A stretch of DNA of 64,000 nucleotides from DASXHY01 sp036272195. GTDB taxonomy: Bacteria > Verrucomicrobiota > Verrucomicrobiia > Limisphaerales > DASXHY01. Location of the stretch: the NCBI GenBank assembly GCA_036272195.1, contig DATAZE010000049.1, positions 1 to 64,000 of the forward strand. Reading direction: 5' to 3'. This document shows positions 1 to 8,212 of this stretch, piece after piece. Within the stretch, counting starts at the first letter, position 1. Each line of letters begins with the position of its first letter. Both the position numbers and the translations under genes were made by a program. The notes below the pieces were generated by a model, which ran no database searches, was not told the origin of the DNA, and was given only the letters and a program-made list of their open reading frames with translations.

Positions 1-1
1 G

Positions 2-211
2 CAATGGACCGACGGCATGTTGTACCCGGTATTGCATCGGATGGAAAACAACGGCTGGATCAAGTCGCGCTGGGTGAAGATGGAGAACGGCCGGAAGCGG
101 AAATATTATTCGGTGAAAAAGGACGGGACGCGCGCGCTCGACGAACAGCGCGCGCAATGGCTTAAAGTCCACAGCGTTCTGACTCAATTATGGGGAGAAC
201 AATATGCGTAA
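2..211 (+). CDS. PadR-family transcriptional regulator (3' part only)
   Basis: Only the C-terminal 69 residues are in the window; the gene starts before base 1. The visible part holds the end of the PadR winged helix: the recognition-helix region MLYPVLHRMENNGWI followed by a basic wing (KMENGRKRKYYSV), then a helix ending in ALDEQRAQWLKVHSVL. PadR proteins are small dimeric repressors that sense drugs or envelope stress and commonly sit directly upstream of a membrane gene they control. The stop overlaps the ATG of the next gene (ATG at 204, TAA at 209-211), so the two are translationally coupled. This suggests the regulator controls the permease-prefix cluster that follows. The effector cannot be read from the sequence. 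Confidence 0.85.
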   Translation, partial: QWTDGMLYPVLHRMENNGWIKSRWVKMENGRKRKYYSVKKDGTRALDEQRAQWLKVHSVLTQLWGEQYA

Positions 212-1061
212 CCTCGAAGAAAAAATCGCCGATTGGCGCGAGCAAATGGCCGCGGGGGGAATCAAGTCGCCCACGATCCTCGACGAATTGGAAAGCCATT
301 TGAGAGAGGAGATTGATATCAGGCTGGCTTGCGGCGACTCGGAATCCGCTGCTTTTGAACGCGGGGTTGTTTGGATCGGAACCCCGGGTGCGATACAAGC
401 CGAGTTCAACAAGGTGGAACGTACAGGTTGTCTGCCAATGAAAATTGGCGCAACGGTGTGGGCCGTATTGAGTCTCGGGGAGGCGATTGTGTTGTCGGGG
501 CTAATGTTTTCCGGAACGCTTCATTTACTCGTCGCGACACATATTTTTTGCCTCTGCGTGGGATATCTGGCGTCTTTTATCACCGGCGGATTGGCCATCT
601 ATTACGCTTACCGCCATTGGTTCGGGAACTTCTCGACCGCACAGCGACAATCCGTGGAGCGTGCGGTTCTTTGGTTCAGCCAGGCTGCTGCCGGACTGGC
701 CGTCGTGGGGTTCATCCTCGGCGTTTTGTGGAGCATACAAAATAGCGGCACCTATTGGGGCGGCACTCCGCGGGAGATCGGAGGACTGTGCGCTTCGGTC
801 TGGCTGGTGGTTTTGTGGAGCGTGCAACAGTTTTTTCGGAAGGACGCTTACGCGCGTATGCAGGCGTGCATCGGCGGGAATGTAATTATTGGTCTGGCAT
901 GGTCCGGAGCCGTGGTTTTGAGCGGCGACTCTCTGCCACGCCACCTCGGCGATTATTGGTTTATCGAACTTTTCCTTGGCTTGCATCTGGTCGTCTTCGC
1001 GATGGGACTCTCGCGCCGATTGAGCGGGCTAAATCGTCAACGAAAGGAATATGGTGTTTAA
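204..1061 (+). CDS. Permease-prefix domain 1 membrane protein
   Basis: A 285-residue protein. Residues 1-70 match the permease prefix domain 1 pattern seen five times in this window: an amphipathic W-R-x-Q-M-x-x-G-G-I-K-S segment, then LDELESHLREE and a helix ending in an F-x-K-V-like motif. The rest has about six hydrophobic segments, near residues 77-100, 107-135, 150-173, 190-207, 220-240 and 252-272. In other bacteria this prefix sits in front of FtsX/MacB-type permease domains, but no such domain follows here. It overlaps the PadR gene by 8 bases and is followed by paralogues, which suggests one operon. The function is unknown; a membrane stress or efflux-related role is inferred only from the PadR linkage. 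Confidence 0.75.
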   Translation: MRNLEEKIADWREQMAAGGIKSPTILDELESHLREEIDIRLACGDSESAAFERGVVWIGTPGAIQAEFNKVERTGCLPMKIGATVWAVLSLGEAIVLSGLMFSGTLHLLVATHIFCLCVGYLASFITGGLAIYYAYRHWFGNFSTAQRQSVERAVLWFSQAAAGLAVVGFILGVLWSIQNSGTYWGGTPREIGGLCASVWLVVLWSVQQFFRKDAYARMQACIGGNVIIGLAWSGAVVLSGDSLPRHLGDYWFIELFLGLHLVVFAMGLSRRLSGLNRQRKEYGV

Positions 1062-1707
1062 CCTCGATCCAGCAATCACCGAGTGGCGGCGGAAAATGGC
1101 TGCCGGTGGAATCAAATCCCCCGCCGTGGTGGACGAACTCGAAAGCCATCTGCACGAAGACGTGGAACAGCAAATGCGAGCCGGAACCAGCGCCCGGGAG
1201 AGCGAGGCAAATTACCGCGTGAGCAATTAACCTCAAGCGGGTCAAAACAATATGCTTGAACTTGACCAGGCCAGGAGAAACCGGACACGAATGCTTTTGC
1301 AACGATGGTCGCTCATTGTCGGAATTGCATTTGTCTATTCCACCATGGCGGTTACGTGGTTCATCGGTTTGCGGCAGGGAAAAATCGAACTCACGTGGAT
1401 CGAAGTCGTTCTCGCGTTGGGCGCGATGGCACCAATGGTCCTGCTGGGTCGCGCCGGGCGAGCGCTGGCGAAATTCCTGCCGCTCGTCCACGAAAACTGG
1501 GTCATTGTCATGGCGCTCTCTGCGCTCTTCCTCGGGGCGGCCGTATTGAGAACGTTTTTCAATGAGCTATCGCCGGCCAATCTCGTTCAGGTCCAGGTGA
1601 TCGCGCTCTGGAGCCTTTCGCCGACGCTTGGATTTGGAAGCTGCGTTTCGGCCTGGTACGACCGGTCGCTGGCGGCACGGGAGAACGCGAGGACGGTCAA
1701 CGTTTAA
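1051..1707 (+). pseudogene. Broken permease-prefix membrane protein (in-frame stop)
   Basis: An ATG at 1051 opens a permease-prefix domain (FNLDPAITEWRRKMAAGG..., then VVDELESHLHEDVEQQM) that ends at a TAA at 1228-1230 after 59 residues. The same frame stays open from 1231, and an ATG at 1252 leads into a 151-residue membrane segment with about four hydrophobic stretches (MLELDQARRNRTRMLLQRW...) ending at 1707. In the paralogues the prefix continues through an A-F/A-x-R-R-I-G helix straight into this kind of membrane part. That helix is missing here and replaced by unrelated residues around the stop, so a nonsense change plus local decay is likely. It could instead be expressed as two peptides. 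It lies between intact paralogues in the same orientation. Confidence 0.6.
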
Positions 1708-1719
1708 AAAACTTCGGTT

Positions 1720-2781
1720 ATGTTCGATCTCGATCTGGCAATTTCGGAATGGCGGCGGCAAATGTCCGCTGGCGGAATCAAGTCGCGCGAAGTGCTCGCC
1801 GAGTTGGAAAGCCACCTGCGCGACGATGTAGAACAACAAATGCGCTCCGGCATCGCCGCCGAAAAGGCATTTCATGAAGCGGTGCGGCGGATTGGTCCCG
1901 CGGACAAAGTCCGAGTCGAATTTGCCAAGGTGGCTGCGCCTCCCGCACTGTCCGGCATGAAATTGTTGCGCGTTTGTTGTGCTGGCATGGCCGTGTTTAT
2001 TGCCGTCATTGAGACCTGGCTGCTGCTCATGTCTGAAGTGACACCGGTGGAGCGAATTTTAGGAATGACGTTTGTTTGTTTGATCGCGGCTTACGTAGGC
2101 GCCCTTCCCTATCTCAATCAAAGACTGTTTCCGGGCGTGCGCGGCGCTGCGCTGAGAAATGTGCTCGGCGCGGTCTGTAATTTCGGAGGATTGTTATGGG
2201 TGTCGCTGGCCCTCCTTGGCGCTTTGAACGTGATTCGTTTGCCGAATGGAATTCTTTTCGATCTAGTGGGCTGGTCACTGCTCGGCGCCGGGACCGCAAC
2301 GATTTTTGTGATCGCGCACGGAACTGATTGGGATCTGCTCGGGCTTTGGAGCCCGGCGGTCAAGCAGTGCTTTGAAACCGCCACCGAGGAGGCATTTCGG
2401 TTTCGCCACGATTTTGTCGGCACCGAACATGTGTTGCTCGGGTTGCTGCAATCCGATGACAGAATCGTTTCAAAGGTCTTGGGAAAGTTGGACGTAAGCC
2501 GCGAAACAGTGCGTGCAGAAATTGAAAAAATTGTCGGCCTCGGGCCGCAATTGCAATCGACCCCAAAACACGCACCGATTTACACACCACGGGCGAAGAA
2601 GGCCATCCGCCTCGCAATGAAAGAGGCGCGGGATTTGAAACGCGACCGTGTGGAAGCGGAGCACATTTTTCTGGGGTTGCTGCTGGAAGGCAGCGGCGTG
2701 GCGGCGCTGACTCTCAAAAACCTGGGCGTGAACCCCGGCGCTGCGCGCTACGAAATTCTCAAGGAATCACGCCTCGCTTAA
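1720..2781 (+). CDS. Permease-prefix membrane protein fused to a double Clp_N domain
   Basis: A 353-residue protein with an unusual order of parts. Residues 1-70 are the permease prefix domain (ISEWRRQMSAGGIKSREVL, then LESHLRDDVEQQM). Residues about 80-200 hold four hydrophobic segments. Residues about 210-353 read as the two repeats of a ClpA/ClpC N-terminal domain: FVGTEHVLLGLLQSDD with VLGKLDVS in the first, and RVEAEHIFLGLLLEGSG with TLKNLGVN in the second. Clp_N domains bind substrates or adaptors of the Clp protease. No AAA+ module is present, so the domain would be displayed alone, probably on the cytoplasmic side. Function is inferred as adaptor-like at best. It is the third member of the tandem paralogue cluster. 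Confidence 0.8.
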   Translation: MFDLDLAISEWRRQMSAGGIKSREVLAELESHLRDDVEQQMRSGIAAEKAFHEAVRRIGPADKVRVEFAKVAAPPALSGMKLLRVCCAGMAVFIAVIETWLLLMSEVTPVERILGMTFVCLIAAYVGALPYLNQRLFPGVRGAALRNVLGAVCNFGGLLWVSLALLGALNVIRLPNGILFDLVGWSLLGAGTATIFVIAHGTDWDLLGLWSPAVKQCFETATEEAFRFRHDFVGTEHVLLGLLQSDDRIVSKVLGKLDVSRETVRAEIEKIVGLGPQLQSTPKHAPIYTPRAKKAIRLAMKEARDLKRDRVEAEHIFLGLLLEGSGVAALTLKNLGVNPGAARYEILKESRLA

Positions 2782-2786
2782 CCAAT

Positions 2787-3215
2787 ATGTTCAACCTCGA
2801 ACACGAAATCGCGGAATGGCGGCAGCAAATGATCTCCGTGGGGATCAAAAATCCCGCCGTGCTCGATGAGTTGGAAAGTCACCTCCGCGAGGATATGGAG
2901 CACAGAATTCTGTATGGCGAAGCGCAAGACACCTTTCAAAAGGCAACGCAACAAATCGGCCAACTGGAACGGCTCAAGGCGGAATTTGAAAAAACGGAAA
3001 CAAACGAAAGGAAGCTTATGAAACGAGGTCTCATTATCGGCGCCGGAGTCATTGGCATTTTGGTAGGCATGGGGTTTGTAACACCGGCAGTGGCGCAATA
3101 TCAGCATGAAGGAGTGATGAAGAACGCCGAACCGTGGTTGTTTCTACTCGGAAGCCTGCTCACGCTGGCGAGCTTTGGTTTGGCGATTCGAGGCCTGAAA
3201 AAGAGCCGGGCTTGA
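2787..3215 (+). CDS. Short permease-prefix membrane protein
   Basis: A 142-residue protein, the last member of the tandem cluster, starting 5 bases after the Clp_N fusion. Residues 1-75 are the prefix domain (EHEIAEWRQQMISVGIK, LDELESHLREDMEHR, ending LKAEFEKTE). Two hydrophobic segments follow, about residues 82-103 and 115-137, with a short positively charged tail (KKSRA). A methionine at residue 75 (MKRGLIIGAG) could start an internal product. No catalytic motif is visible. It is probably co-transcribed with the genes before it. Function unknown. Confidence 0.75.
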   Translation: MFNLEHEIAEWRQQMISVGIKNPAVLDELESHLREDMEHRILYGEAQDTFQKATQQIGQLERLKAEFEKTETNERKLMKRGLIIGAGVIGILVGMGFVTPAVAQYQHEGVMKNAEPWLFLLGSLLTLASFGLAIRGLKKSRA

Positions 3216-3297
3216 TTACCCTCCCCCGGACACGTCCTTCTCCGCGCCGAAATTTGTTTTGCGCGGAACCACCGGCAAAGCTATTTTCCTTTCGGCT

Positions 3298-3371
3298 TGG
3301 CCGATGGTGTAATGGTAACACAGTGCCCTTTGGAGGCATTATTCATGGTTCGAATCCATGTCGGCCAGCCA
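3298..3371 (+). tRNA. tRNA-Gln (UUG)
   Basis: The cloverleaf can be drawn by hand. Acceptor TGGCCGA pairs with TCGGCCA, the D stem is GTGT/ACAC, the anticodon stem is GTGCC/GGCAT around the loop CTTTGGA (anticodon TTG, reading CAA), and the T arm carries GGTTCGAATCC. A discriminator G and an encoded CCA follow, giving 74 bases. It sits alone between the permease-prefix cluster and the convergent TAXI gene. Confidence 0.93.
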
Positions 3372-3425
3372 CTTCTTTCCCCTTTTACCCATTTTTGATT
3401 TACGACCGTGTGGCCGTCTCATCGA

Positions 3426-4805
3426 TCATCCATTCCCAATGCGCTGACGCACAAAGCCGATGTGCTCGCGTAACCCATAAAACTGTCCAGCAAAGGATGC
3501 CGGAACTTTCATGCGGTTCACGGTTTCTTCGATCTGATCCAGTCGCCGCCGCAGTTCTTCGCGTTTGGCTGGTGAGATTTCACCGAACAATTCCCGTTCG
3601 ACTTTCAGCAAGTTGCGATACCAGCGATAAATTCGCAGTTGGGTTCGCAATTTGTAAGCCGTGGGAACCAGCTTCAATCCGGGAATCAACAGCAACACCA
3701 TCGGCACAATCGCCACCAGCAATCTATTCACCAGGCTGGCGAGCCAAAAAGGCAAAGACCGATAAAGAAACGTTTTTCCGGATTCGTAATAGCGCGTGGC
3801 TTCGGGATTGATTTTCAATTCCTGTTTGAGGGGCGCCGGAAATTCACCACGCCGTTGAAGCAGTGTGGCGTTGCCGTGCACCTCCCGCGCGGCTTCGAGC
3901 AACAAATCGCAGAGGGCCGGATGCAATCGCGCGCGTCCCACCAATTCCACCGTGGGGCCAATCAGGTGCACGTCGTAGGGCGGCAGATCCTTGCCGAGGT
4001 CGATCGAACCTCGTGGCAGGTCGAGTCTGTTCAAATAGGAAAATCGCCGCGTGTAGCCATCCGCCTGCTTGAAATCGTACATCTGGACGCCCGGCGCGCG
4101 GAGCAAAGTGCGCATGGTTTGAGGCGAAGCGGAATCGCCCATCAGAAAAACGGCGTCGACTTTGCCATCCAACAAACCTTTCGCGGCATCTTCCGCATCC
4201 AAATCAAGAAATGTCGTTGTTCCGTCAGCACGAACGCCATTGGTCCCGAGCAAAGTCAGTGCGAGCGTGCGCGCCCCACTGCCAGGAGCGCCGACGGCAA
4301 GTTTTTTGCCAGCGAAGTCGGACAAGAGATTTACCGGCGCTGAACTCCGATAAAATATCAACAGGGGCTGATAAGAAATGCTGCCGAGGGAAAGCAGGCT
4401 GGAATTTTGATCGGATTCCGGCTCGCCGGTTTGAACGAAACCGATGTCCACGCGAAATTTCGGATTGGAGAGCCGGCGGAGGTTTTCCACGGAACCTTCC
4501 GAAGGGAGAATTTTCAATACCACTCCATTGCTCGAAAGGATGTCACGATACCGTTCGGCAATGCGCTCATAGGAACTGCCGGCCGGCCCGCTCGTGATAA
4601 TCAAGGTCCGGGGAGGCGCTGAATGAATCGACCAAAAAATCGCCGCGACTATTACCGCCACGATAAAAAGAACCGTGCCCGCCGCGGCTGTCCGCGTCAT
4701 CCCAAAATTCTCCGTGAACGTGGACAGCACTTGCGAAACGACCATCGGTTCGCTTTTTCCCGTGCTGTCGGGCCCGCGCGTATTTTCTTTTTCGTCGGAG
4801 TTCAT
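3426..4805 (-). CDS. TAXI-family TRAP-type solute receptor, membrane anchored
   Basis: A 459-residue protein. A short cytoplasmic N-terminus and a membrane segment (about residues 39-60) precede a TAXI-type periplasmic binding domain: TLIITSGPAGSSYERIAERY is the typical opening, followed by ILPSEGSVENLRRL and GAPGSGARTLALTLL. Family members bind small carboxylates such as glutamate. A second strongly hydrophobic stretch (about residues 343-375) and a charged, helical C-terminal tail follow, so this is not a freely diffusing receptor. No TRAP permease (DctQM or fused) is encoded nearby, which makes a sensory or partner-shared role possible. Substrate cannot be told. The gene is separated by about 40 bases from the downstream end of the GH43-like gene on the same strand. 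Confidence 0.8.
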   Translation of the reverse strand: MNSDEKENTRGPDSTGKSEPMVVSQVLSTFTENFGMTRTAAAGTVLFIVAVIVAAIFWSIHSAPPRTLIITSGPAGSSYERIAERYRDILSSNGVVLKILPSEGSVENLRRLSNPKFRVDIGFVQTGEPESDQNSSLLSLGSISYQPLLIFYRSSAPVNLLSDFAGKKLAVGAPGSGARTLALTLLGTNGVRADGTTTFLDLDAEDAAKGLLDGKVDAVFLMGDSASPQTMRTLLRAPGVQMYDFKQADGYTRRFSYLNRLDLPRGSIDLGKDLPPYDVHLIGPTVELVGRARLHPALCDLLLEAAREVHGNATLLQRRGEFPAPLKQELKINPEATRYYESGKTFLYRSLPFWLASLVNRLLVAIVPMVLLLIPGLKLVPTAYKLRTQLRIYRWYRNLLKVERELFGEISPAKREELRRRLDQIEETVNRMKVPASFAGQFYGLREHIGFVRQRIGNG

Positions 4806-4844
4806 TGAAATCTTCTTCTGTTTTCGGCTCGTGATTTTCGCGGC

Positions 4845-5861
4845 TTAATTTTCTCCCGACGGCGGCGGAAGGCTCACCGTTGACGACACTGGTTTTCCAA
4901 AATTCGGCGTTCCGTCCGCGTTCCAGGTGAACGGCTGGATGCGGACATCGCGGCGCTTGCTGTCCTTTGCGACGAGCGCGTGATAAACAATCCAATCTTC
5001 CTTACCGTCCGGCGATTTTGTGAAGGAGCAATGCCCGGGCCCAAAGACATCCTCGGTCCGCGCAAAAACGGGTTGCGCTGTTTTGGTCCACGACTTCGGA
5101 TTCATCACGTCACCGCCCATCCAATTCAGTTCGCCGAGGCAATAATTCACATCCCAAAACCCGCTCGCAGAATAGATAATGAACAACCGACCATTGTGCC
5201 AGAGCGTTTCCGGGCCCTCGTTGATATGTGGAAAATCGTGTTGCTCCCAGCTTCGATCCGGTTGCGAAATGCAGACTCGTTCACCGCTGATCGTCCAGGG
5301 ATTGCTCATGGGCGCGATGTAAAGATTTTGCACGCCATCCGTTGCCTCCGGCCAACCGGCCCAGATAAAATAAAGTTTTCCCTCCAGCATTTCGAGCACG
5401 GTGCCATCGATGGCCCAACAGTCGATTGGTGCCGCAATTTTGCCCTTGAACGCGAAAGGCGCTTGCGGATCGTTCGCCGTGCCTTCGAGAACGTACATGC
5501 GATGATGCGGGTTGGCGCCGTCGTCCGCGGCGACGTAAATGTACCATTTGCCTTGAAGGAAATGCAGTTCGGGCGCCCAAATCTCGCGTGAGTAAGGCGT
5601 GTTGGTTGGAGCCTGCCAGACGCATCGCCAATGGTCGACGCCGATGTCCTCCAACCGCGTCGCACGATTCACCCAGACGCCGCTTCCCCGCGATTGGCAA
5701 AGGAAATAATTGGTTCCCTCGCGAATAACCCACGGGTCTTGTCCGTGTGCGACCACGGGATTTTTAAATTCGCGGTGTGCGTTTTGGCAAATCGCCGGGA
5801 GCGGCGCGCCAAAAACCAGAAGCAGCGAAAGCAAAGCAAACGGCAAACATTTCGAGTTCAT
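4845..5861 (-). CDS. Secreted glycoside hydrolase, family 43-like
   Basis: The product resembles GH43 five-bladed propeller enzymes, which cleave arabinose- or xylose-containing polysaccharides. From the start chosen here (MNSKCLPFALLSLLLVFG) it has a signal peptide ending near AICQ; an in-frame ATG 33 bases earlier (5894) is the alternative. The first catalytic region is visible as FKNPVVAHGQDPWVI, giving the usual Asp of the DPWV motif. WAIDGTVLEMLEGKLYFIWAGW probably holds the second Asp and HINEGPETLWHNGRLFIIYS the Glu. FGPGHCSFTKSP is also typical of the clan. The length of about 338 residues fits a single catalytic domain without a binding module. The substrate is not determined. Its neighbours are unrelated, so it is not part of an obvious polysaccharide locus. 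Confidence 0.82.
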   Translation of the reverse strand: MNSKCLPFALLSLLLVFGAPLPAICQNAHREFKNPVVAHGQDPWVIREGTNYFLCQSRGSGVWVNRATRLEDIGVDHWRCVWQAPTNTPYSREIWAPELHFLQGKWYIYVAADDGANPHHRMYVLEGTANDPQAPFAFKGKIAAPIDCWAIDGTVLEMLEGKLYFIWAGWPEATDGVQNLYIAPMSNPWTISGERVCISQPDRSWEQHDFPHINEGPETLWHNGRLFIIYSASGFWDVNYCLGELNWMGGDVMNPKSWTKTAQPVFARTEDVFGPGHCSFTKSPDGKEDWIVYHALVAKDSKRRDVRIQPFTWNADGTPNFGKPVSSTVSLPPPSGEN

Positions 5862-6019
5862 CAACGGGGCGAATTTATCTCTCCAGCTTTCCATTGACGA
5901 TAAAAAATCGGGCTGCTGGACTTTAAGACTGGTCGGCGGGACGCTTGTGGTCCCAAGCTATCCTTACCGTTCGACAAGTTTCTCCTCCTGGCGCATGATG
6001 ACGGGATACTTTTGGAAGA

Positions 6020-8080
6020 ATGCCTGCGAAGTCCGCCACATTCACGCCGCCGAACCGAACGGATCGGTGGCAAGCCATCTTGCCGGGATTGGCGATAGTC
6101 CTGCTGGTCGTGGTTGCCTACCTGCCCGCGTTGCACGGGCAGTTCATTTGGGATGACGATTTTCACGTCCTCAAAAACGCCTCTTTGCGTTCGCTAAGCG
6201 GGTTGTGGCGTATCTGGTTTGAACCGGGCGCGACGCAACAATATTACCCGATCACCTACTCGAGCTTTTGGATCGATTACCACTTATGGGGAATGAATCC
6301 CCCGCCCTATCACGCTGAAAATATTTTCCTTCATGCGCTCAATGCGCTGCTGGTCTGGCAACTCTTGCGGCGATTGAGCGTGCCCGGCGCGTGGCTCGGC
6401 GCGGCGCTGTTTGCGTTGCACCCGGTTTGCGTTGAATCGGTGGCGTGGGTCAGCGAACGGAAAAACACGCTTTCGGGATTCTTTTTTCTGATGTCCTTAT
6501 TCGCGGCCATTGAATTCTGGCTGCCTCGACGAAACGAAATCAAAAAGACCAACAGCCTCAAAGACACTGAATTCATTTTTGGGCCATGGAAGTTTTACTG
6601 GCTCACCCTATTCCTCTACCTATGCGCGCTGTGGTGCAAAACCGTCACCGCCGGCTTGCCAGGCGTCATCCTGGTGCTGGCCTGGTGGAAGCGCGGGCGA
6701 CTGCGATGGAAGGACGCACTTTTAGTCCTGCCGTTTTTGGCGCTCGGAATCGGAATCGGATTACTCACGGTTTCCATTGAGCACAAATCAATTGTCGACG
6801 CCGCAAATCTCGATGAATGGAAGCTGTCGTTACCGGCGAAGTTTTTCATCGCGGGACGGGCGTTCTGGTTTTATCTGGGAAAATTATGCTGGCCGTATCC
6901 GCTGATTTTCATTTACCCGCGCTGGAACATCGAGAGTCTGCGAGTAGTAAATTATCTACCACTGGCGGCTGCGGTTGCCGGATTTGCATTGTTGTGGTTC
7001 AAGCGCCGCGCGTGGGGTCGAGCGCCGTTGGCGGCGGCGGGTTATTTCGTCATTGTGCTCTTCCCGGCGTTGGGGTTCGTGAACATCTTTCCCTTCCGCT
7101 ATTCTTTTGTGGCAGATCATTTTCAATATCTCGCCACAATCGGACCACTGGCGTTGGCGGCAGCAGGCATCAGCGCTCTGCTGACGCGATTACCTGAAAA
7201 AAATGCCACGGTAAAACGGTCGCTGGCAGGTGCGCTTTTATTAGTAATGGCGGTGCTGACCTGGCGGCAAACGGGAATTTATCGCAATCTCGAAGTCCTC
7301 TGGCGCGATACGCTCGCGCGCAATCCGGGCGCATGGATGGCGCATGATAATCTAGGCCGCTACCTGACTGGGGCGCGGCGTTTTGACGAAGCGAAGGTTG
7401 AATATCACAAGGCCATCGAGATTCGGACGAACGATCACGTGGCCTATTATGATCTGGGATTGGAAGCCGCCATGTTGGGGAACCTCGACGAGGCGAAACA
7501 GGATTTCACAAAAACCCTCGAACTTTGCCCGACCTTCGCCACGGCGCATTACGAAATGGGCAATGTCTTCACGCGTGAGGGTAACCTGGATGAAGCAATT
7601 CACGAATACAAAGAGACGCTCAAGGCGATTCCCGGTCTCGTGTTGGCTCATTTTAATCTCGCCAACGCGCTGGCCCGGCAGGGGAAGCTGGAGGATGCTG
7701 TCGAAGAATATAAGCGGACGTTGGAAAAAGATCCGGACTACGCACCGGCGCACGCTACGCTGGGCCGAATCATGGCTTCGCGCGGAAATGTTGAGGGAGC
7801 GATCGAGCATTACCAGGCCGCGTTGGAGAGCGATCCGAATTCTTTGGAAGCGCTCGTGAATCTCGCCAACGCGCTGGTTTCCAAAGGGCAGTTGGACGAG
7901 GCGGTCACGCGCTATCACGAGGCGTTGCAATTGGATCCCAACAGCCCCGTAATCCACTTCAATTTATCCGTGGCGTTGGCGAAGCAAGGCAATGCCTCGG
8001 AGGCAGAACACGAGCGCACGGAAGCGCAACGACTCCAAGCCGAACGCTCGGCAGCTGGTGGGACGCGCCCGGCGAATTAG
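6020..8080 (+). CDS. GT-C-like multi-pass membrane protein with C-terminal TPRs
   Basis: A 686-residue protein. The N-terminal two thirds is polytopic, with about ten hydrophobic segments between residues 15 and 415. It begins with the motif FIWDDDFHVLKN shortly after the first membrane helix, as in TMTC/O-mannosyl transferase-like GT-C proteins; the acidic DDD is the expected metal/donor site in the first extracytoplasmic loop. From about residue 430 there are six or seven tetratricopeptide repeats (for example AKVEYHKAIEIRTNDHVAYYDLG and AIEHYQAALESDPNSLEAL). Such proteins are common in Verrucomicrobiota and are thought to transfer a sugar or hold a complex at the membrane. Substrate and partners are unknown. 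It lies head-to-head with the GH43-like gene, about 160 bases apart. Confidence 0.75.
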   Translation: MPAKSATFTPPNRTDRWQAILPGLAIVLLVVVAYLPALHGQFIWDDDFHVLKNASLRSLSGLWRIWFEPGATQQYYPITYSSFWIDYHLWGMNPPPYHAENIFLHALNALLVWQLLRRLSVPGAWLGAALFALHPVCVESVAWVSERKNTLSGFFFLMSLFAAIEFWLPRRNEIKKTNSLKDTEFIFGPWKFYWLTLFLYLCALWCKTVTAGLPGVILVLAWWKRGRLRWKDALLVLPFLALGIGIGLLTVSIEHKSIVDAANLDEWKLSLPAKFFIAGRAFWFYLGKLCWPYPLIFIYPRWNIESLRVVNYLPLAAAVAGFALLWFKRRAWGRAPLAAAGYFVIVLFPALGFVNIFPFRYSFVADHFQYLATIGPLALAAAGISALLTRLPEKNATVKRSLAGALLLVMAVLTWRQTGIYRNLEVLWRDTLARNPGAWMAHDNLGRYLTGARRFDEAKVEYHKAIEIRTNDHVAYYDLGLEAAMLGNLDEAKQDFTKTLELCPTFATAHYEMGNVFTREGNLDEAIHEYKETLKAIPGLVLAHFNLANALARQGKLEDAVEEYKRTLEKDPDYAPAHATLGRIMASRGNVEGAIEHYQAALESDPNSLEALVNLANALVSKGQLDEAVTRYHEALQLDPNSPVIHFNLSVALAKQGNASEAEHERTEAQRLQAERSAAGGTRPAN

Positions 8081-8212
8081 CGCGCCGCGCCACGTTGATG
8101 ACTGGACACCATCGGCGCATTTCGACATTCTTGTCGCGTGACCAAAAGAGGCACAGTCTTCGTGACACAGTTCGCCGGCGACTGTCCATTCCTTTTGTAA
8201 CGCGACAATATT

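Noticed and set aside
3639..4343. Long open frames on the plus strand opposite the TAXI gene.
   Set aside because: They are antisense shadows of a clear protein family; the same holds for many open frames opposite GC-rich genes here, such as 28172-29863 and 15881-17074.
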